Shown here: piece after piece, positions 63,931 to 64,000 of the stretch | Layout: each line of letters begins with the position of its first letter | Position numbering within the stretch: position 1 is the first letter of the stretch | From: Eutrigla gurnardus | Taxonomy: Eukaryota; Chordata; Actinopteri; Perciformes; Triglidae | Direction: 5' to 3' | Assembly: GCA_963514095.1 (NCBI GenBank) | Contig: OY741284.1 | Coordinates: 12,488,335-12,552,334, forward strand | Length of the DNA stretch: 64,000 nucleotides | Notes under the pieces: model-generated | The model's database searches: none | What the model saw: only the letters and a program-made list of their open reading frames with translations | What the model was told of the DNA's origin: nothing | Program-made: the position numbers and the translations under genes

Positions 63931-64000
63931 GTAACATCACCCTCCACAGGTAGTGCTGAAAGACAGGACAGGATACTGATGGCAGGTAGTCAGACCAGAC

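Overview
The window is vertebrate nuclear DNA, almost certainly from a ray-finned (teleost, probably percomorph) fish. Genes are split into short exons with GT..AG introns. Encoded proteins are vertebrate families. The interspersed repeats are fish types: a tRNA-derived SINE, an eel-L2-like LINE tail, TTAA-flanked elements with a THAP remnant, LINE reverse-transcriptase debris, and long GATA, CA and TA microsatellites. No bacterial operons, CRISPR arrays or intact viral genes were seen. Gene models were built by joining exons by hand and checking splice sites and phase; the six complete main models close in frame.

Layout: 1-9,998 is repeat-rich and shows no convincing gene. 10,010-12,904 (+) is a CHT1/SLC5A7-like choline transporter (8 coding exons, 539 aa). 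15,019-19,332 (-) is a C2H2 zinc-finger gene whose first six exons encode a TIN2 (shelterin) N-terminal-like domain, followed by a proline-rich linker and 11 fingers (799 aa). 21,715-25,130 (-) is Kit ligand (7 coding exons, 253 aa). 26,389-30,274 (+) is asb15 (13 coding exons, 584 aa). A possible two-exon small gene lies at 31,111-31,598 (+). 31,677-35,222 (+) is lmod2 (6 exons, 562 aa). 40,159-56,352 (-) is wasl/N-WASP (10 exons, 504 aa). 61,397 to the window end (+) is a hyal4-like hyaluronidase that is incomplete at its 3' end.

The block asb15 - lmod2 - wasl - hyal4 reproduces the gene order I recall from human 7q31 (ASB15, LMOD2, WASL, HYAL4), which supports orthology. Asb15 (a Cul5 E3 substrate receptor) and lmod2 (actin nucleation and thin-filament elongation) are striated-muscle genes, and wasl is the ubiquitous Arp2/3 activator, so two actin-nucleation regulators sit side by side. 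The other three genes (choline transporter, zinc-finger protein, Kit ligand) have no evident pathway link to this block.

Most worth a second look: the TIN2-like domain joined to zinc fingers; a splice-competent extra exon inside wasl whose phases match exon 4, together with a (UG)n tract abutting the exon 4 acceptor; a CA repeat directly after the asb15 exon 4 donor; a long Pro/Ser/Thr-rich stretch in front of the hyaluronidase domain; and a possible small gene between asb15 and lmod2.
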